Part shown: in pieces, positions 23,647 through 35,689 of the stretch
Position numbering within the stretch: the stretch's first letter is position 1
How the letters are laid out: the number at the start of each line of letters is the position of its first letter
Position numbers and translations under genes: made by a program
Notes under the pieces: generated by a model
What the model saw: only the letters and a program-made list of their open reading frames with translations
Told to the model about the DNA's origin: nothing
Database searches by the model: none
DNA from: Symsagittifera roscoffensis
Taxonomy: Eukaryota; Xenacoelomorpha; Acoela; Convolutidae
Assembly (NCBI RefSeq): GCF_963678635.1
Contig: NC_087069.1
Coordinates: forward strand, 51,594,938-51,658,937
Reading direction: 5' to 3'
DNA: 64,000 nt

Positions 23647-24894
23647 ATGCTCGAGAAATTGTTAGTGATGTCTTCTGATGATTCTTTGGAACGAACCGCG
23701 AGTTCTTCGGGAATTTCTAGTGGCATCGAATCGACAGCTTTTTCCTCACATATATTACACACAAACGCCAGCAATAATAGTGTTCTACCGGCAGATTCGT
23801 TACACCTCAGTGAAAGAAGTGAAGCGAGCTTGCACGAAATTTCTATTCTATCAGGACAGCACTCAACCTCAGCTCCTGGTTTATTAGAAACTATCCAAAA
23901 TTTACACAATCCAATAGGAGATTTTGCTTTCGGAGAATCAGTTTATTCCACACAACAAGAATCTTCCTTTTCAACGGCGAATGATCAAAACCGAGATGCC
24001 GGCACTTTTATTTTGGATCTCAGACGCTTCCTGGAAACAAGATCTGATGGTGCAAGTATAGAAGAAAGGCAATTGATTCATGAAGTGGAAACTTTGTTAA
24101 ATTCGGTACCGATTACCGGTTCTCAGTATAATCAAGAAAACCAAAATCTGTCAAATCATGCTGAAGAAAACCAAAGATCTGGACGTGTGAGCGAGAGCGG
24201 AATGGACCACTATAGCTTCTTTGTAAGCGACACTGAGGACTCTTCAATAAACACGAGTCAAAACCGTGCGTTAGTGGAAGCAACAACCACTGAAGATCAC
24301 AACAACGATGTTCTTGGGGAAAATGTCGCAGGAGAATTGATACCATCCTCGAGTCGAAAAGTCAATCACATCTCGGTAGATTTTGAGAGTGAAAACATCT
24401 ATCAAGACACTGATTATTTCTTGCAAACGGATCTGTTTCCGGAATCGTTGACCAACTCTAACTTGTCTCTCCAACCAGTCAAAAAAAGAAGGTCCCTTTT
24501 TCAGAGATTCTTGAATATACTGAAAGCCCCTGCGATGATAAAACTACGGAATCCCAGAAGAAAGCAAAGACTGCTCATTGTAATTTGTATCACCAAACAG
24601 AACTATTATAACAGGTTACCGCTCAGTAGCGTGAGCAATGATTTTTTGGTCTCCGAACCTACGTATTCGATCGAAGGTTATGAATTCTTATATTGTTTAC
24701 GATCATGTTGGTTACGATTATGTGTACGATTATATTGGTTACGAGCGGTATATGAATTATTATTATCGAGCGCTTTACGTTGTGAATTCAAGTTGATACG
24801 TTTACGTTATACGGAGTACTGTATGTGCATTCTTCCAAAGAACGGACATCCAGATGGAGAAAAAGATTTTAATTTAGTTCACTTAGGATACTAA
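23647..24894 (+). CDS. Unrecognised Ser-rich acidic protein, 415 codons
   Basis: This is the longest open frame outside the right-end module. A second ATG seven codons in (MSSDDSLERTASSSG) is an equally good start. Residues 1 to about 280 are hydrophilic and rich in Ser, Glu, Asn and Asp, with one more ordered stretch near 115-155 (FILDLRRFLETR, IEERQLIHEVETLLNSV) that could be helical. A basic KKRR cluster lies near residue 278. Beyond it the character changes to Arg/Cys/Leu-rich, and the other frames look more natural: one reads an acidic Cys-containing segment over about 24490-24610, another a Tyr-rich run over about 24660-24780. An intron, a frameshift or decay near 24485 is therefore possible. 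No family or membrane segment was recognised. It could be a single-exon gene or the first exon of one. Confidence 0.5.
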   Translation: MLEKLLVMSSDDSLERTASSSGISSGIESTAFSSHILHTNASNNSVLPADSLHLSERSEASLHEISILSGQHSTSAPGLLETIQNLHNPIGDFAFGESVYSTQQESSFSTANDQNRDAGTFILDLRRFLETRSDGASIEERQLIHEVETLLNSVPITGSQYNQENQNLSNHAEENQRSGRVSESGMDHYSFFVSDTEDSSINTSQNRALVEATTTEDHNNDVLGENVAGELIPSSSRKVNHISVDFESENIYQDTDYFLQTDLFPESLTNSNLSLQPVKKRRSLFQRFLNILKAPAMIKLRNPRRKQRLLIVICITKQNYYNRLPLSSVSNDFLVSEPTYSIEGYEFLYCLRSCWLRLCVRLYWLRAVYELLLSSALRCEFKLIRLRYTEYCMCILPKNGHPDGEKDFNLVHLGY

Positions 24895-25342
24895 TACTTA
24901 TTTTCTGTTGAGTTTTCTGTATTTATTTTGAAATAATTTCCTGGTCTTTTTTGATAGTTTTATAGATTTTGGGATGCGTTCCTTCTGTGTCCTACAAACT
25001 CAAAGCCTTGAATTGTCTGGTGAAAAAAAGAAGCGCTACCTCTTACATAAACAGAAAAAAGTTTCAGGAACAAAACACAATGATTTGAGTTCGTTAAACA
25101 CGCGGAGGAGCGGGAAATAACTAGCGCCTATATTTGATTCTATATAACTGTTTCCTTCTGTCTCTTTTCTGTTTTTTATCCTTCTTGCATTTTTTGCATT
25201 TTTTATTCTACAATTTCGAATTTAAGAAACCTCTAATGCCCTGTAACTTTTCAAAATGATTATTGTTGGTCTAATTAAACAATCATTAATATCTGTTTTC
25301 AAAAATAATAATATTCCTCATTGCAATTTTTTTTAAAACTGT
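24895..25342. other. Non-coding stretch after the ORF
   Basis: AT-rich. Possible poly(A) context is limited to 'gaaataat' near 24930. Nothing else was recognised. Confidence 0.35.
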
Positions 25343-26432
25343 CCGCATTTAAGAAAAATGAAAGCGAATCAATTATAACGGATTTCCGTGGTCTAAAGTG
25401 TTATGTAAATAAAATTGATTCCCATGTCACGTTCAGACAACAAAATTGTACAAAAATGGATTTAAATCCATTTTGTCTCGCCAAAACAAAAAGCATTTTA
25501 ACTCATTTGGATTTCATTATAATGGATTTTATAAAAAGTCGGAAATCACATTTTTTCCACTTTATTTTTGTTTTGCACGTCGTGCAAAATTTTGCAAGAA
25601 TTTCTTTATTTATCAAGTGAGTTATGCGGAAATTTCGCGAAGCGAGTGTACGGCCTAATCCATTTCTAAACCCAAACTCAAATTGCGAAACGATTCTGTT
25701 AAGCTCTCCCCCCTAACGTTTGGCCCTTTGCTCCCCTTCAATCCCCCCTCACTGAACCCCCCTCCACCACCTGAACAACCCACTCCCACCTGAACAACAA
25801 CCCCCCTCCTCACCTGACGAACCCCGTCCCCCCCGAAACCTCCCCTTCCCCTCCCCACCTGAACCCAAACCACCCCCCCCCCCCCTTGAACCCCCCTGAA
25901 CACCCGCTCGACCTGAGCACCTCCACCAAAACTGCGAATCAAACGTTTCGTTGAGGTGAGGTTGTTGTTAAATGGGCAAACGCTAGGGGGGGTAATGGAA
26001 AGGGGATTAGTCCATCTCCAACTTTACCCCCCCCCCTTAAAAAGTTTCCAATAGTTTAACAAAGTTTTTGAAAGGAACAAAATTCAGTTTTTGAGTAACA
26101 TAAAAAGTAATAAAAATAACAAAGCTAGGCAGCATTAAATTGAATTGATTAACAAGTAACCAACGTAACCAAATTTAACTTAAAAGGTGGAAATGACTTC
26201 ATGTGTGTTGAAATTCGCATCTCAGTAAAGTGGAAAAAAATCGATTAAAATTTAGTTTCATTGTCAGTGTCCACAATAGTGACGAAAATTGATTATAACG
26301 GATAAAAAAGGATTTTGTTGCCTCGAAAAATAGTAATTTTATAAGCCATTTTAATTGATTTTAGTCGATTTGTTTTCACTGACAAGGAAACTCAATTATA
26401 ATCGAATTTCACTCATAGAACTCCAATGCGGG
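25343..26432. mobile_element. TIR element with palindromic AT core and C-rich block
   Basis: The left end reads 'tccgcatttaagaaaaatg' and the right end 'ctccaatgcggg', a short inverted repeat around 'ccgcatt/aatgcgg'. The reverse complement of its right 470 bp, plus its left end, recurs at 35690-36010, which defines the family. Inside are 'attataatcgattt' palindromic words like those of the 8843 MITE, and a long C-rich block (25705-26035). There is no transposase, so it is non-autonomous. Confidence 0.6.
25705..26035. repeat. Extreme C-rich tract with 'acctgaac' spacers
   Basis: The + strand carries many runs of five to thirteen C separated by short 'ctgaac', 'ccacc' or 'cctc' words, and ends with another C run at 26025-26037. 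In an AT-rich region this is a sharp compositional island. The minus strand could form G-quadruplexes and the plus strand i-motifs. The 95-codon Gly/Val-rich frame on the minus strand is only a reading of this tract. Confidence 0.85.
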
Positions 26433-28170
26433 TGGGTAAAAAACCATGTTATGAAAAAATCAAAAATTTTACAAATTATTCTCTAAACAGAGTTAATTGC
26501 CGAGATTTAATTGTCGTTAACTCAGGTGTTTCGTAGGATTACTTTATGTTTTTATAGATACTGAGTTTGGAGCGAGCACAGGAACCTAATTTTAATACAC
26601 AAACTTGTACGCAAGTTAATTTGATGATGCAATGAAACTACAAAATTCTACTGGTGTTTCAACCAATGGCAACATTATTAACTAATTTCCATCTACTTGA
26701 TCAATTCAAGTTTCTTTTAATTGGCCCTTTTTATGGATCGGCCTTCAAATTCGCCACATTTCACGTCTTTTTTTTGGGTCACCTAGGTGAATGTCACAAT
26801 CGTATCTTGAAAATAAATTTAACAAATTTGGAAAAAAAAAACTTTTTTGAGGCTTCTCATTAATTGCCACAACTGTAAAAAATCGAGCTATGCAACAAGA
26901 CTAAATTGAAAACTTTCCACAAATGTATCTTTTCTTTTAGGACACTTAGTAAATACCAGATTTATTACACAGTTATTACACCATTTAATACACAAAGACA
27001 GCAAAAATTTGGCACAACAAGAAAAAAGAAACAGTTTCAAAGAGAAGAGAGGACGGTGGGAAAAAGCAGGAAAGAGTGAGATTCAATGTCTTGGGGGTAT
27101 TGCGACCGAAAAATTAATGTGGTGTGTTCACAGTGTTTTGAGGAATTTTCCAGTGTAAAAACTGGCTCACCAAACAGATAGGTAATCACTGGATGTTAGG
27201 GTATCTCAGAGCTCAACCGCAGCAAAACTGAGTTTTGCTCAAAAGCAAAAGGAAAACTCGGCAACAGCCAGGTCTACTAGCTAACGAACAGATAGAAGGA
27301 AATCAAAAAATTTGATCAGTCATTGAGATCTTTTCGAAAAAAACCCAAAATAGGAACCGACTAAAAGCTACTGAAAAAAAATTGGAGTAGAAAACGCAGC
27401 ATGATTCATTAGTTAAGTTTAATGACTTTTGATTTTATTAGATGAATAGAAATTGACCAATAAATTAAGGAAAACACAAATTGAGTGCACGAGATAAGTA
27501 AGAAAAATATATTTCTCTCTGAGTTTCTAAAGTAAGATTTCTCAATACGGTCAAAAAATTACCTATCGAAGAAAAGATAGCCAAAGCATACCTAATAATG
27601 ATGCAGACGATGAGATTAGGTGTGATAGCGAAACCGGTACTGAGTGATGTGGCAAGACAGATACTACCCACTGAACAAATGAACAAGATAACCGTTTACT
27701 GTGCAAGTAGCACAGAATGTTCCGAGCAGACTTAAAAAAATGAAAAAAAAAATCCAATTACCCCAGACGATCCAGGAGGGTTATCTTGCAAGGTTGTGCA
27801 AGATTCTTAAAAATGAGGGTTATCTTGCATTACCATTACGAGGCAAAATTTTGCACTTTGTGAATTGTAGTAAGCGAATTCCACAACAGGCAAGAATCAG
27901 ATTTGTCGCGGGATCCGCAACATAGCTACTATTATTTTTTTGATCTTCTCTGCCTTTTTGCTGTTTTTGCTGTTTTGGATTCTACGGACAAATAGGTAAA
28001 AAAAACTGTGTTGCTCAAAATTGATCCGAAAACAGGCAATTTTGCTGAAACTGCAACAAATTGTGTGGCTTTCGAACCAGTTTATGGAATCCACGAACAA
28101 ATAATAATATATTTGTTTAGTAAACTTAAGCTGTCGTTGACTCCGCAACTCTAGTGGAATCCACAATTTA
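26433..28170. other. Non-coding stretch with short frames only
   Basis: No gene is supported. Several 'cttgcaag' words lie at 27780-27850. The short frames on both strands at 27465-28166 overlap each other and show no splice or start signals. Confidence 0.4.
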
Positions 28171-28174
28171 ATGA

Positions 28175-28242
28175 GGATTCCGCTTACACTTTGCGGATTC
28201 TGCTTACAGTTTGCGGAATCCGCTTACATTTGCGGAATACGG
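28175..28242. repeat. 20-bp tandem repeat x3
   Basis: The unit 'ggattccgcttacactttgc' is repeated three times with small changes, and a fourth copy is partial ('ggaatacgg'). A similar 'gcggaatcagcttacattt' occurs once at 54571. Confidence 0.75.
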
Positions 28243-28359
28243 ACAACTACCTATTTTTGCTCAAAAAAAATCAATGTGCCAACAAATTTACGTTGTTACA
28301 GTTTTTTGTATTTGTACGCGGAATTCACTGAACGTTTGCAATTGGAATTCATTTATTTT

Positions 28360-28450
28360 TTGGAACAAGTTTGAAAACTTGTCTCTGGAATCCAGGAACA
28401 TACAGACACAAAATTGTGCGACTATCCAGTGCACAGTTTGGCATCATAGT
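28360..28450 (+). repeat. Dispersed repeat, inverted partner at 54410-54505
   Basis: The segment around 'gacacaaaattgtgcgacta' and 'tccagtgcac' is present at 54421-54490 as its reverse complement at about 85-90% identity by eye. Both copies border other repeats. No TIR was identified. Confidence 0.7.
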
Positions 28451-28599
28451 GTGCAAGTTGCAAGAGGGAGATTAACTTGCAAGAAAAGTGAAAGATTCTT
28501 GCAAGATCTTGCAAGACAACCATCTATGAATTCTCTCAGGAAACTTTATTCTGAGCGCCAAAACAACTATGGAACTCCAATTTGACCATGGTCCCAAAG

Positions 28600-31040
28600 A
28601 ATTATGAATTAAATCTCGGAAAAAGTTTAGGTTAAGCAAAATTTAAAAGTGTTCATATATATTTTGATTTTTCATTCCCGTAATATAAGTAGTTTCAGGT
28701 TGTTGTTCTAACTTATGCATTTCAAATTAAATTCTCAAAAATATTTTTTTCTGACAGCATTGGAATTTTTGATCTAGTTTTGCAAATTTTTATTTCAAAA
28801 CTAGATAAATCTCAATTTTTATTTTTTTTTGTCAAATTTTTGATGAATAGAGTCAATTAGCTTGAGATATTTTAGTATGTTGTGTTCATATAAACGCGGT
28901 GAAAAATTATTTTCATCCTATTATGATGTTACTTTTTTATTGTTGATTTGTTCAAGTATTTAAATGTTTCTACTTGCTACTGCTAAAGTGTCTACTGGTA
29001 AAAAAAATTCTTCTAGTGTTTTCTTCTCTTCGATTTCTGAAGCATTGAAATTTTTAAAATCTGTTCGTTTTCAAATGTTCACCAGATCAAAAAAACTAGA
29101 AAAACTGGAAAGTGTACGAGTAATAGTCGTACAATTCCCACCACTAGCAAAACTTCATCATACGTCTAGAATTTTAACTCGAAAGAAATTTTTATGACTA
29201 TGCAGTTGTACAACAAGAACTTGATCATAATTTTTCAATAACAATTGTGTTTCAACTCAATATCCTAATTGTCACCAAACACAGTAGGTCTGGTTTTTAA
29301 TAAAAACAGTCACCAAATTTTTGAGGATTGAATTCAGTTTAAGGTAGCCTCAATGTTCTCAAAATACAAATCTTTCAGGAGATAGTCTCCAAGAGATAAT
29401 CAGCTAAATCTCACAACGGAGATTAAATCTACAGGAGTTTATTCTACCGCCTATGTATCCTTAATTAGAAAAATTAGGGAAAAAAAGGTTAAAAGTTTTT
29501 TCGCGTTCAACGAGAATACAAATCTTTGCAAGAGTTATGCAAAAATTTTTCAAGAAGCATTTCCAACAGAGAATATATCTCTTGCAATATTCTTGCAAGA
29601 ATCTTGCAAGACTTTGCTTTCCTTTGCAAGATTCGTTTGAAGTTTTAGTACACTTGGTTCATTAAGTTCCTTTTTAGCCCGCTTTCATTCATTCGTGCGC
29701 CATCATTTTCGGAAACTTATGATTAAGCAGAGATTTGATTTTGGACTAAACAAAAGGAGTTTTTTTGGTTGCAGTTTCGCTGTATGATTCTGACCTAGAA
29801 ATGTTAGTCAAACTCTTTTTATAGTATAGTAACTATATGATAGCGCTTTTCTGAAGCTCCATTATGAACTTAGAGCAAGCTACTCATCTATTATTTTTAA
29901 AAAAATCGTAAAAATAGTCAGCTACAGGAGCTGCAAACTCAGTTTGCATTTTATCTGACATCTTCATCGATTTTTTTTCTTTTTTTCATCTTGCTCAACT
30001 TTTCAGAAAGAATAGGGATTGAAAAAAAGGATTTCTAATAAGGGTGTCTTCTCCTCTAAAAGTTTTAGAAAAATGAAATTTTTGGAACCCTATTGCTCCA
30101 AAATGTCTATGTTTTTAATTGTTGTTCAAGAGTTTCAAATAGTTTTCTTCAGCACTTAAGAAAGTTTTTTTTGGTTATTTATTTTATTCCATTAAATTGT
30201 GACATAAATAGCTTGATGATACGTGTTTCTATGCTTCTTTGAATTTTTTTTGTTTTAATCGGAAAAATAAAGTTATTATTCAAACAAGACTGCTAATATA
30301 TCAGGGCAGAGCCCTGAATGTTCCGAATATGTCTCTTAATGGAATAGTTTTTGTGAAAAAAACACTGAAAATCTATAAATTTTGGGCGGTAAATCAAAGA
30401 TCAAATGTGAAAATTTGAGAAGTACGAAATTAAAACGAGCGATTCAACTTGGACGATTTTGTTGGGGTGGATAACTCGTCATGCATAAATAACTCGCGCT
30501 ACGCTTTCAACTTTTTTAAGAAAGTATTCCAATCGCACATAAATTAGACCAGAGCATGACCAAACTGGCATTTCTCGAACTCCTAGAACTTTGCAAAAAA
30601 TGATCGGAGGTAAAATATCTTGTAAATTTGATTTCAGGGAGTCGGTAACTTCAACGGGTTTTAATCAATTTTTGTTAAAAGTGTTATTTTGATCGCCAAA
30701 AAATGACTGAATAAAAACAACCACACCGAGCATAAGCAATTGTAGAAAGACCGTTAGACCCGCGTTAGCTTGTAATTTTTCAGAATATTCAACAAATTAG
30801 ATGTTCTTGCCTAGAAAGGTGAAGAAAAACTTTTTGAGATATTTTATAGTTTCAGTTTGGTAAAGAACACAAGAATGAAACCAATTAAGATTCCGCATAT
30901 TCTTCAGCTGCGCAAAATGATTTTTTTTTTCATTTCTACCAAAAGTTGTAGTGACTTGTGATTTTGATGTGAGATGTTTCTTATTTTTCTTTCATAAATT
31001 GATTGATAAAAACTCTGTATTTCAGAAAGTTTCAACTAAA
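28600..31040. other. Non-coding AT-rich stretch
   Basis: A second cluster of 'cttgcaaga' words is at 29520-29640. No gene, RNA or element boundaries were seen. A 77-codon frame at 28964 is unsupported. Confidence 0.4.
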
Positions 31041-31042
31041 CT

Positions 31043-31453
31043 TTAGTCTTGTACAAATGCTATATATTTAATTGGTTCAAGTGACGAATTGATAGAAATG
31101 CCTTTGAGTTTTCCATATTTTTTTCTGAGACAGTGGATAACTTTGCTTCTGATCGTAAAAAGGTCAAAAGATTTATAAAAAAAAATTGTTTAAAAATTTT
31201 TGAAGGAAAAAAAAAGCTTAACCAACAGTTTTATTATAAGAATAGTCAAAAACTAACATTTTTTTCAAGAGACTTTAGTCTTGTACAAATGCTATATATT
31301 TAATTGGTTTAAGTGACAAATTGATAGAAATGCCTTTATGTTTTTTCATATTTTTTTCTGAGACAGTGGATAACTTTGCTTCTGATCGTAAAAAGGTCGA
31401 AAGATTTATAAATTTGTTTATAACAGTGATAACTTTGCTTCTGATCGTAAAAA
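31043..31453. repeat. Local tandem duplication hosting the non-LTR insertion
   Basis: The segment 'ctttagtcttgtacaaatgc...gatcgtaaaaaggtcaaaag' at 31043-31272 is repeated from 31273, and a short piece ('gataactttgcttctgatcg') a third time at 31428-31447. The downstream part of the segment resumes at 33028, right of the retrotransposon, so the insertion split the last copy. Confidence 0.8.
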
Positions 31454-33027
31454 TGAGTGTTTTCCTAATTTTCTCAAAATTGCAAAAACTTTACCATTGT
31501 ATAAAAATGGCGACAAAACTGAACCCGATAACTACCGTCCAATTAATTTGTTGTCTTGTATAAGTAAACTTTTTGAAAAACTAATTTTCAAGCGCATATC
31601 TAATTTTGCCGCTAAAAACAACTTGATTGATATACATCAGTTTGGATTTCAAAGTAATCATTCCTGTACTCATGCCATTTTGTCCATTACTGACTTTTTT
31701 CGTGAATCAATTGATAATAAAAAATTTGGTTACTCCTGCTTTATTGATTTGAAAAAAGCGTTTGATACAGTTGATCGGAAAATTTTGCTTGACAAACTTT
31801 ATCAATATGGGTTCAGAGGGAAAATTCACAAGTTAATGACAAACTATCTTACAGGAAGAAAAAAATATGTTTATTCGAATCAATCCGTCTCGAATATGCT
31901 AGAATGTACAAAAGGTATTCCTCAGGGTTCAGTTTTGGGGCCATTTCTGTTCCTTTTATATATAAATGATATGCCGTCGGCCAGCAACGTTAAGCTAACA
32001 TTATTTGCAGATGATACAACGGTAGTTGATGCTCAAAAAGTTGCAACCAAAACGAAGTTCCAGACAGAATAAAATAAAATATGTAATTGGTGCAATAAAA
32101 ATAAACTACTCATAAGTCAAAAGAAATGCAAAATAATGAAGTTTGGACGGGATTAATTGAATGAAAAATCTTCTTTTGGTAATAATGTACTCGCCGAGGT
32201 TTCTGATTTTAGGTATTTAGGAATTCAAATGGACAACAGACTCAAATTTGAATGTCATATTAATAATGTTTGTGGTAAATTGGCTAAATTTAACGGTCTA
32301 CTATTCAAGGGTAGAAACTATTTCTCGAAAAATGTGCTGGTTAAATTTTATAACTGCTATGCAAAGCCACTCATTTCTTACGGTTTAATTGCATTTGGTG
32401 CAACATCAAAAAGCCTATTAGAAAAAACATTTGTGATGCAAAAACGTATTTTCAAAACTATTTGTTTCAAGAGAAAATTTGAGCATGCCTCATATATCCT
32501 ACGTTCGTTTGAGATTGACACCGTTTTTGACTTATATTTCAGACAAATATTCAAAGAAACTTTTAATCAACTTCGTGGTAAAACTTTCCTTGAAACTTTT
32601 ATATTGGAATCTCTGAATACTCGTCGGGTTACTAGGGCCTCTGTGGCAAAAACTTTACCAAGCATGAAAACTAGAACACAAATAATGCAACGTTCATGGA
32701 AAAATGTGTCTCTTAAATGTTATAATTTTTTGAAATCAAACGAGCTGATACCAGATAACCTAAACCAATTAACAGAGCTTCAACTAAATGGGCATTTCAA
32801 AAAATAGTTTTCTTTGTTTTCTAAAGATAATGGAGATCTTCTAGAATTATTTTTTTGAATCATCAAGTCGGATACTATCTCGCAACTTCTGTCATAGGTT
32901 TTTTCAGGGTCATGCCTCGATAAGCTGCATAGCTTTTTGCATGATCCTTGGTGGGTTTGATTTGTACATGCGGTTTATTGTTTACCTGTCTGTATAATAT
33001 TACTCTCCTAAATAAACTATATAAAAA
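31454..33027 (+). mobile_element. 5'-truncated non-LTR retrotransposon
   Basis: Both junctions are visible. The flank ends '...gatcgtaaaaa' at 31453 and resumes 'ggtcaaaagatttat' at 33028, a sequence that is continuous in the nearby uninterrupted copy. The element starts within the reverse transcriptase reading frame, so the endonuclease and 5' part are missing, as is usual for target-primed reverse transcription. A short 3' UTR ends with 'aataaactatata'. 'taaaaa' on both sides may be the target duplication. Confidence 0.85.
31455..32809 (+). pseudogene. Reverse transcriptase fragment, CR1/Jockey-like
   Basis: The frame is open from the element's first bases. Visible RT motifs in order are DNYRPINLLSCISKLFEKLI (motifs 0-1), FIDLKKAFDTVD (motif A with the first Asp), GIPQGSVLGPFLF (motif B) and LTLFADDTTV (motif C, FADD). 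They are followed by the thumb-like FRYLGIQMDNRLKF. Two in-frame TAA codons at 32070-32072 and 32154-32156 interrupt the frame, which then runs on unchanged to the stop at 32807-32809. The enzyme is known to copy element RNA at a nicked target. This copy is dead because it lacks the endonuclease and carries stops. Clade placement is by motif style only. Confidence 0.88.
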
Positions 33028-33572
33028 GGTCAAAAGATTTATTTAAAAAAATTGTTTAAAAATTTTTGAAGGAAAAAAGCTTAACCAACAGTTTTATTAT
33101 AAGAAAAGTCAAAAACTTACATTTTTTTCAAAAAACACATTCGCTATCTTGTCAAAATCTTAGAGCCCAGATTTGCAAGATTTTGTAACACTCTCGAAAA
33201 AACTCTAAATAGCTACTTTTCGTCAAACCGGGCTATTTAGATTGAAAATTGAAGGTATTTGAAATTTTTATTTATTTATTCAGATGCAATTCATCGAACT
33301 AGTCGTCATTTTTGAAAACTGAAGGAAGTCCTAAAGAATAAGTTTGTTAAAAATCAATGCATCAATTGATTCGATGCATCCTTCTGAAATTGTACGGGTT
33401 GTTGGGGTCAAATTTGCTTTGTTCTGATCCAGAAATATCACGGTGCTCCACAAAATCACTTTGAATTTTTCTCTGGCACACTTTGTTAAGATCTTTTCTC
33501 TTATTCTGCTCCTCTTTCCGTATTTCTGTTTTCTATTTTTGCAATTTTTTATGCTATTATGCATAAGACTTC
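33028..33572. other. Flank of the non-LTR element, non-coding
   Basis: 33028-33130 is the continuation of the duplicated host segment at 31190-31272. The rest is featureless AT-rich DNA. Confidence 0.5.
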
Positions 33573-33574
33573 AT

Positions 33575-33698
33575 TTTTTTGCTATATAAAAGGTTTGATT
33601 AAAAATTTTTGCTAATTAAAAGGTTTGATTAAAATTTTTTGCTATATAAAAGGTTTGATTAAAATTTTTTGCCATATAAAAGGGTTGATTAAAAAATG
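33575..33698. repeat. Minisatellite, exact 30-bp period x4
   Basis: 'gctatataaaaggtttgatt' recurs at 33581, 33611, 33641 and 33671 with one or two changes each, joined by 'aaaatttttt'. Period and phase are exact. The repeated TATAAAA word is noteworthy but no transcript is evident. Confidence 0.9.
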
Positions 33699-35689
33699 TG
33701 TTCACAGGTTAGTCCATTTGTTCACTGCAAAATTTATTTAAATTAACGTTAAAATAGCTTTTCAAAGTTGAAGTGCAAATATGAGTTTAAGCGGGAAAGA
33801 TTTTGCCCGTGAATAAACTTGAGTGTTTGCAAAAGGTGTAGTAAATTGCAAAATTTAAGTACCTTTCAAAGTCAGAACTGATTGTCTGAGCTAGATAACA
33901 AAACCTGTCACTCTTACTATAAATTATTACCAGGAATAAATCAATGGCGTTACAATCGGTTATTAAATCGCTGATTTGCAAAAGTCTTTCATGCTGAAGT
34001 TGTTAAAAAAGATCGAAAGATTACCAATTTTGCAGACTGTTCTTATGCCAGTTAAACTTATTTCAACTTTGGATTCTTGAAGCCGAACTGTTAAACTGAA
34101 TCATAAGACCAGTAAAAAAAAATTTTGCAAACCTGCTCTACGTTTTTTGGGGCAAAAATTGATCCCTTGATTAATTAGGCTCACAAAAACGGAAAAATAA
34201 GGGTTTTAAAAGATATTAATTCTTGTATTGATTTGAAATTTAAACTGGTGTAGCTGTGTAAAAACTTCTTTTGGACCAAATTAACAAATTATATTCAACG
34301 CTGGGGCGGAGGATCTTATTTTGGTCTATTTAGTAGGAAGAATGTTAATATGATCCTTTCATTTTTCTCCAAAAAAAACTAATTTAGCCACCAAATGCAA
34401 AAAATGTCATTTGCTGTTCGAAGTCAAATGTCAAACAGCATGTGTGTTCAATTCTTCACTCGTCAATGAATAAGAATCGAATTTGATAGACATTTCTGAT
34501 GATCGCTTGAATAGTTTACTTACCAACTTAGAGTTCTTTTGTGCTGCAATTTAAATCTTGGTACAGTTTCATTTAATTTTGTTACTTATAGTTTAAACTA
34601 GTTTACTTTTATACCAAAGCTGCAGCTTAAACTCCATTTTGTTATGGTAATATTTAGCGATAATAAAAACTGTCTCGTCTAATGAAAATTTATGAATGTA
34701 TTTTCTTGAAAAAGTCTTCAAAAAACGTTCCGATTTTTTGATGTATGCAAAAAATAGTACATTCAAATGAGAACAAAGAAGTATTAAATTCACTTTTACT
34801 TTTTTTCCCTTGTGGTTTAGGCTAATTATCAAAAAATCTGCACCATTGAACTTCCGCAAGGGTAATTTGAAGCTATTTCAAATCCCATTAAATCCCTCAA
34901 TTACTTCCTTTCCCTGTTATATTTACTCTAATTTGAATAATAATCTGTTCGCATTCCCATTTTGCATTCGGCGTGAAATATGCTGAATGCATAACGGATT
35001 CCGTTTAGTGTACCATTATGTGACAGTTTTTTGACGTTTTTAAACGGCTTATGTTTTTTGCGTCCAATATTTTGATATACCATTAATTCAACGGCTATTT
35101 CCATGGAAAACTAAAACGTTAGACGGATTTTGAAAAACGGAGTCAACAATAAAAACGTCTCAAATAATCAATCATTTGACATTATTTCCACTTTTCTAAA
35201 CCGAGAAAAAGAAATGTGAAACGAAAAAGCTACCATATTCTTTGAGCACACAAAAAATATCAACCAATTTTTGTATTCATTTTTCAACATTTCAACTAAA
35301 ATTAGGTCAAAAAAGTCGCGTGTTCAAATTGTATAGGAAAATGTTCATTTGCTAAAAGCAAACAGAGCTTACGCAGTTTCTCCTCCCATACAAATAGAGC
35401 GAAAAAGAGAAAAAAAGAGATAGGAAAAAAGAGGAAAAAGAGCTGTTACATTTTGGTTCTCTTCGCAATTTCAAAACACATCATAATTCAACATTTTTTA
35501 AGCGTACCATTTTTCAGAAGTACTTTATTCAGGTCACCGATGTTTGATTGGTTTATTAAATCTGTGCCATTCAACATTAAATGGTAAGAATCTACTTCTC
35601 AATGAATATTTCCTTTTTGAGTCTGATTTTACTTATTAAATCATACTGATGGCTAATTTTGATTTAAAAATTTATAGAAATAAGAAGGA
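33699..35689. other. Non-coding AT-rich stretch
   Basis: No gene, RNA or repeat boundary was recognised. The short minus-strand frames at 33331-33981 and 34593-34859 are unsupported. Confidence 0.4.

Noticed and set aside
25655-25942. 95-codon Gly/Val-rich minus-strand ORF
   Set aside because: A reading of the C-rich tract. It has low-complexity composition only.
27465-27757. Two overlapping minus-strand ORFs with Cys/Ile-rich sequence
   Set aside because: They overlap in different frames, neither has start or splice context, and length is within chance for this composition.
33575-33698. CRISPR-like array
   Set aside because: The 30-bp units are contiguous with no unique spacers, and the genome is eukaryotic. 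It is a minisatellite.
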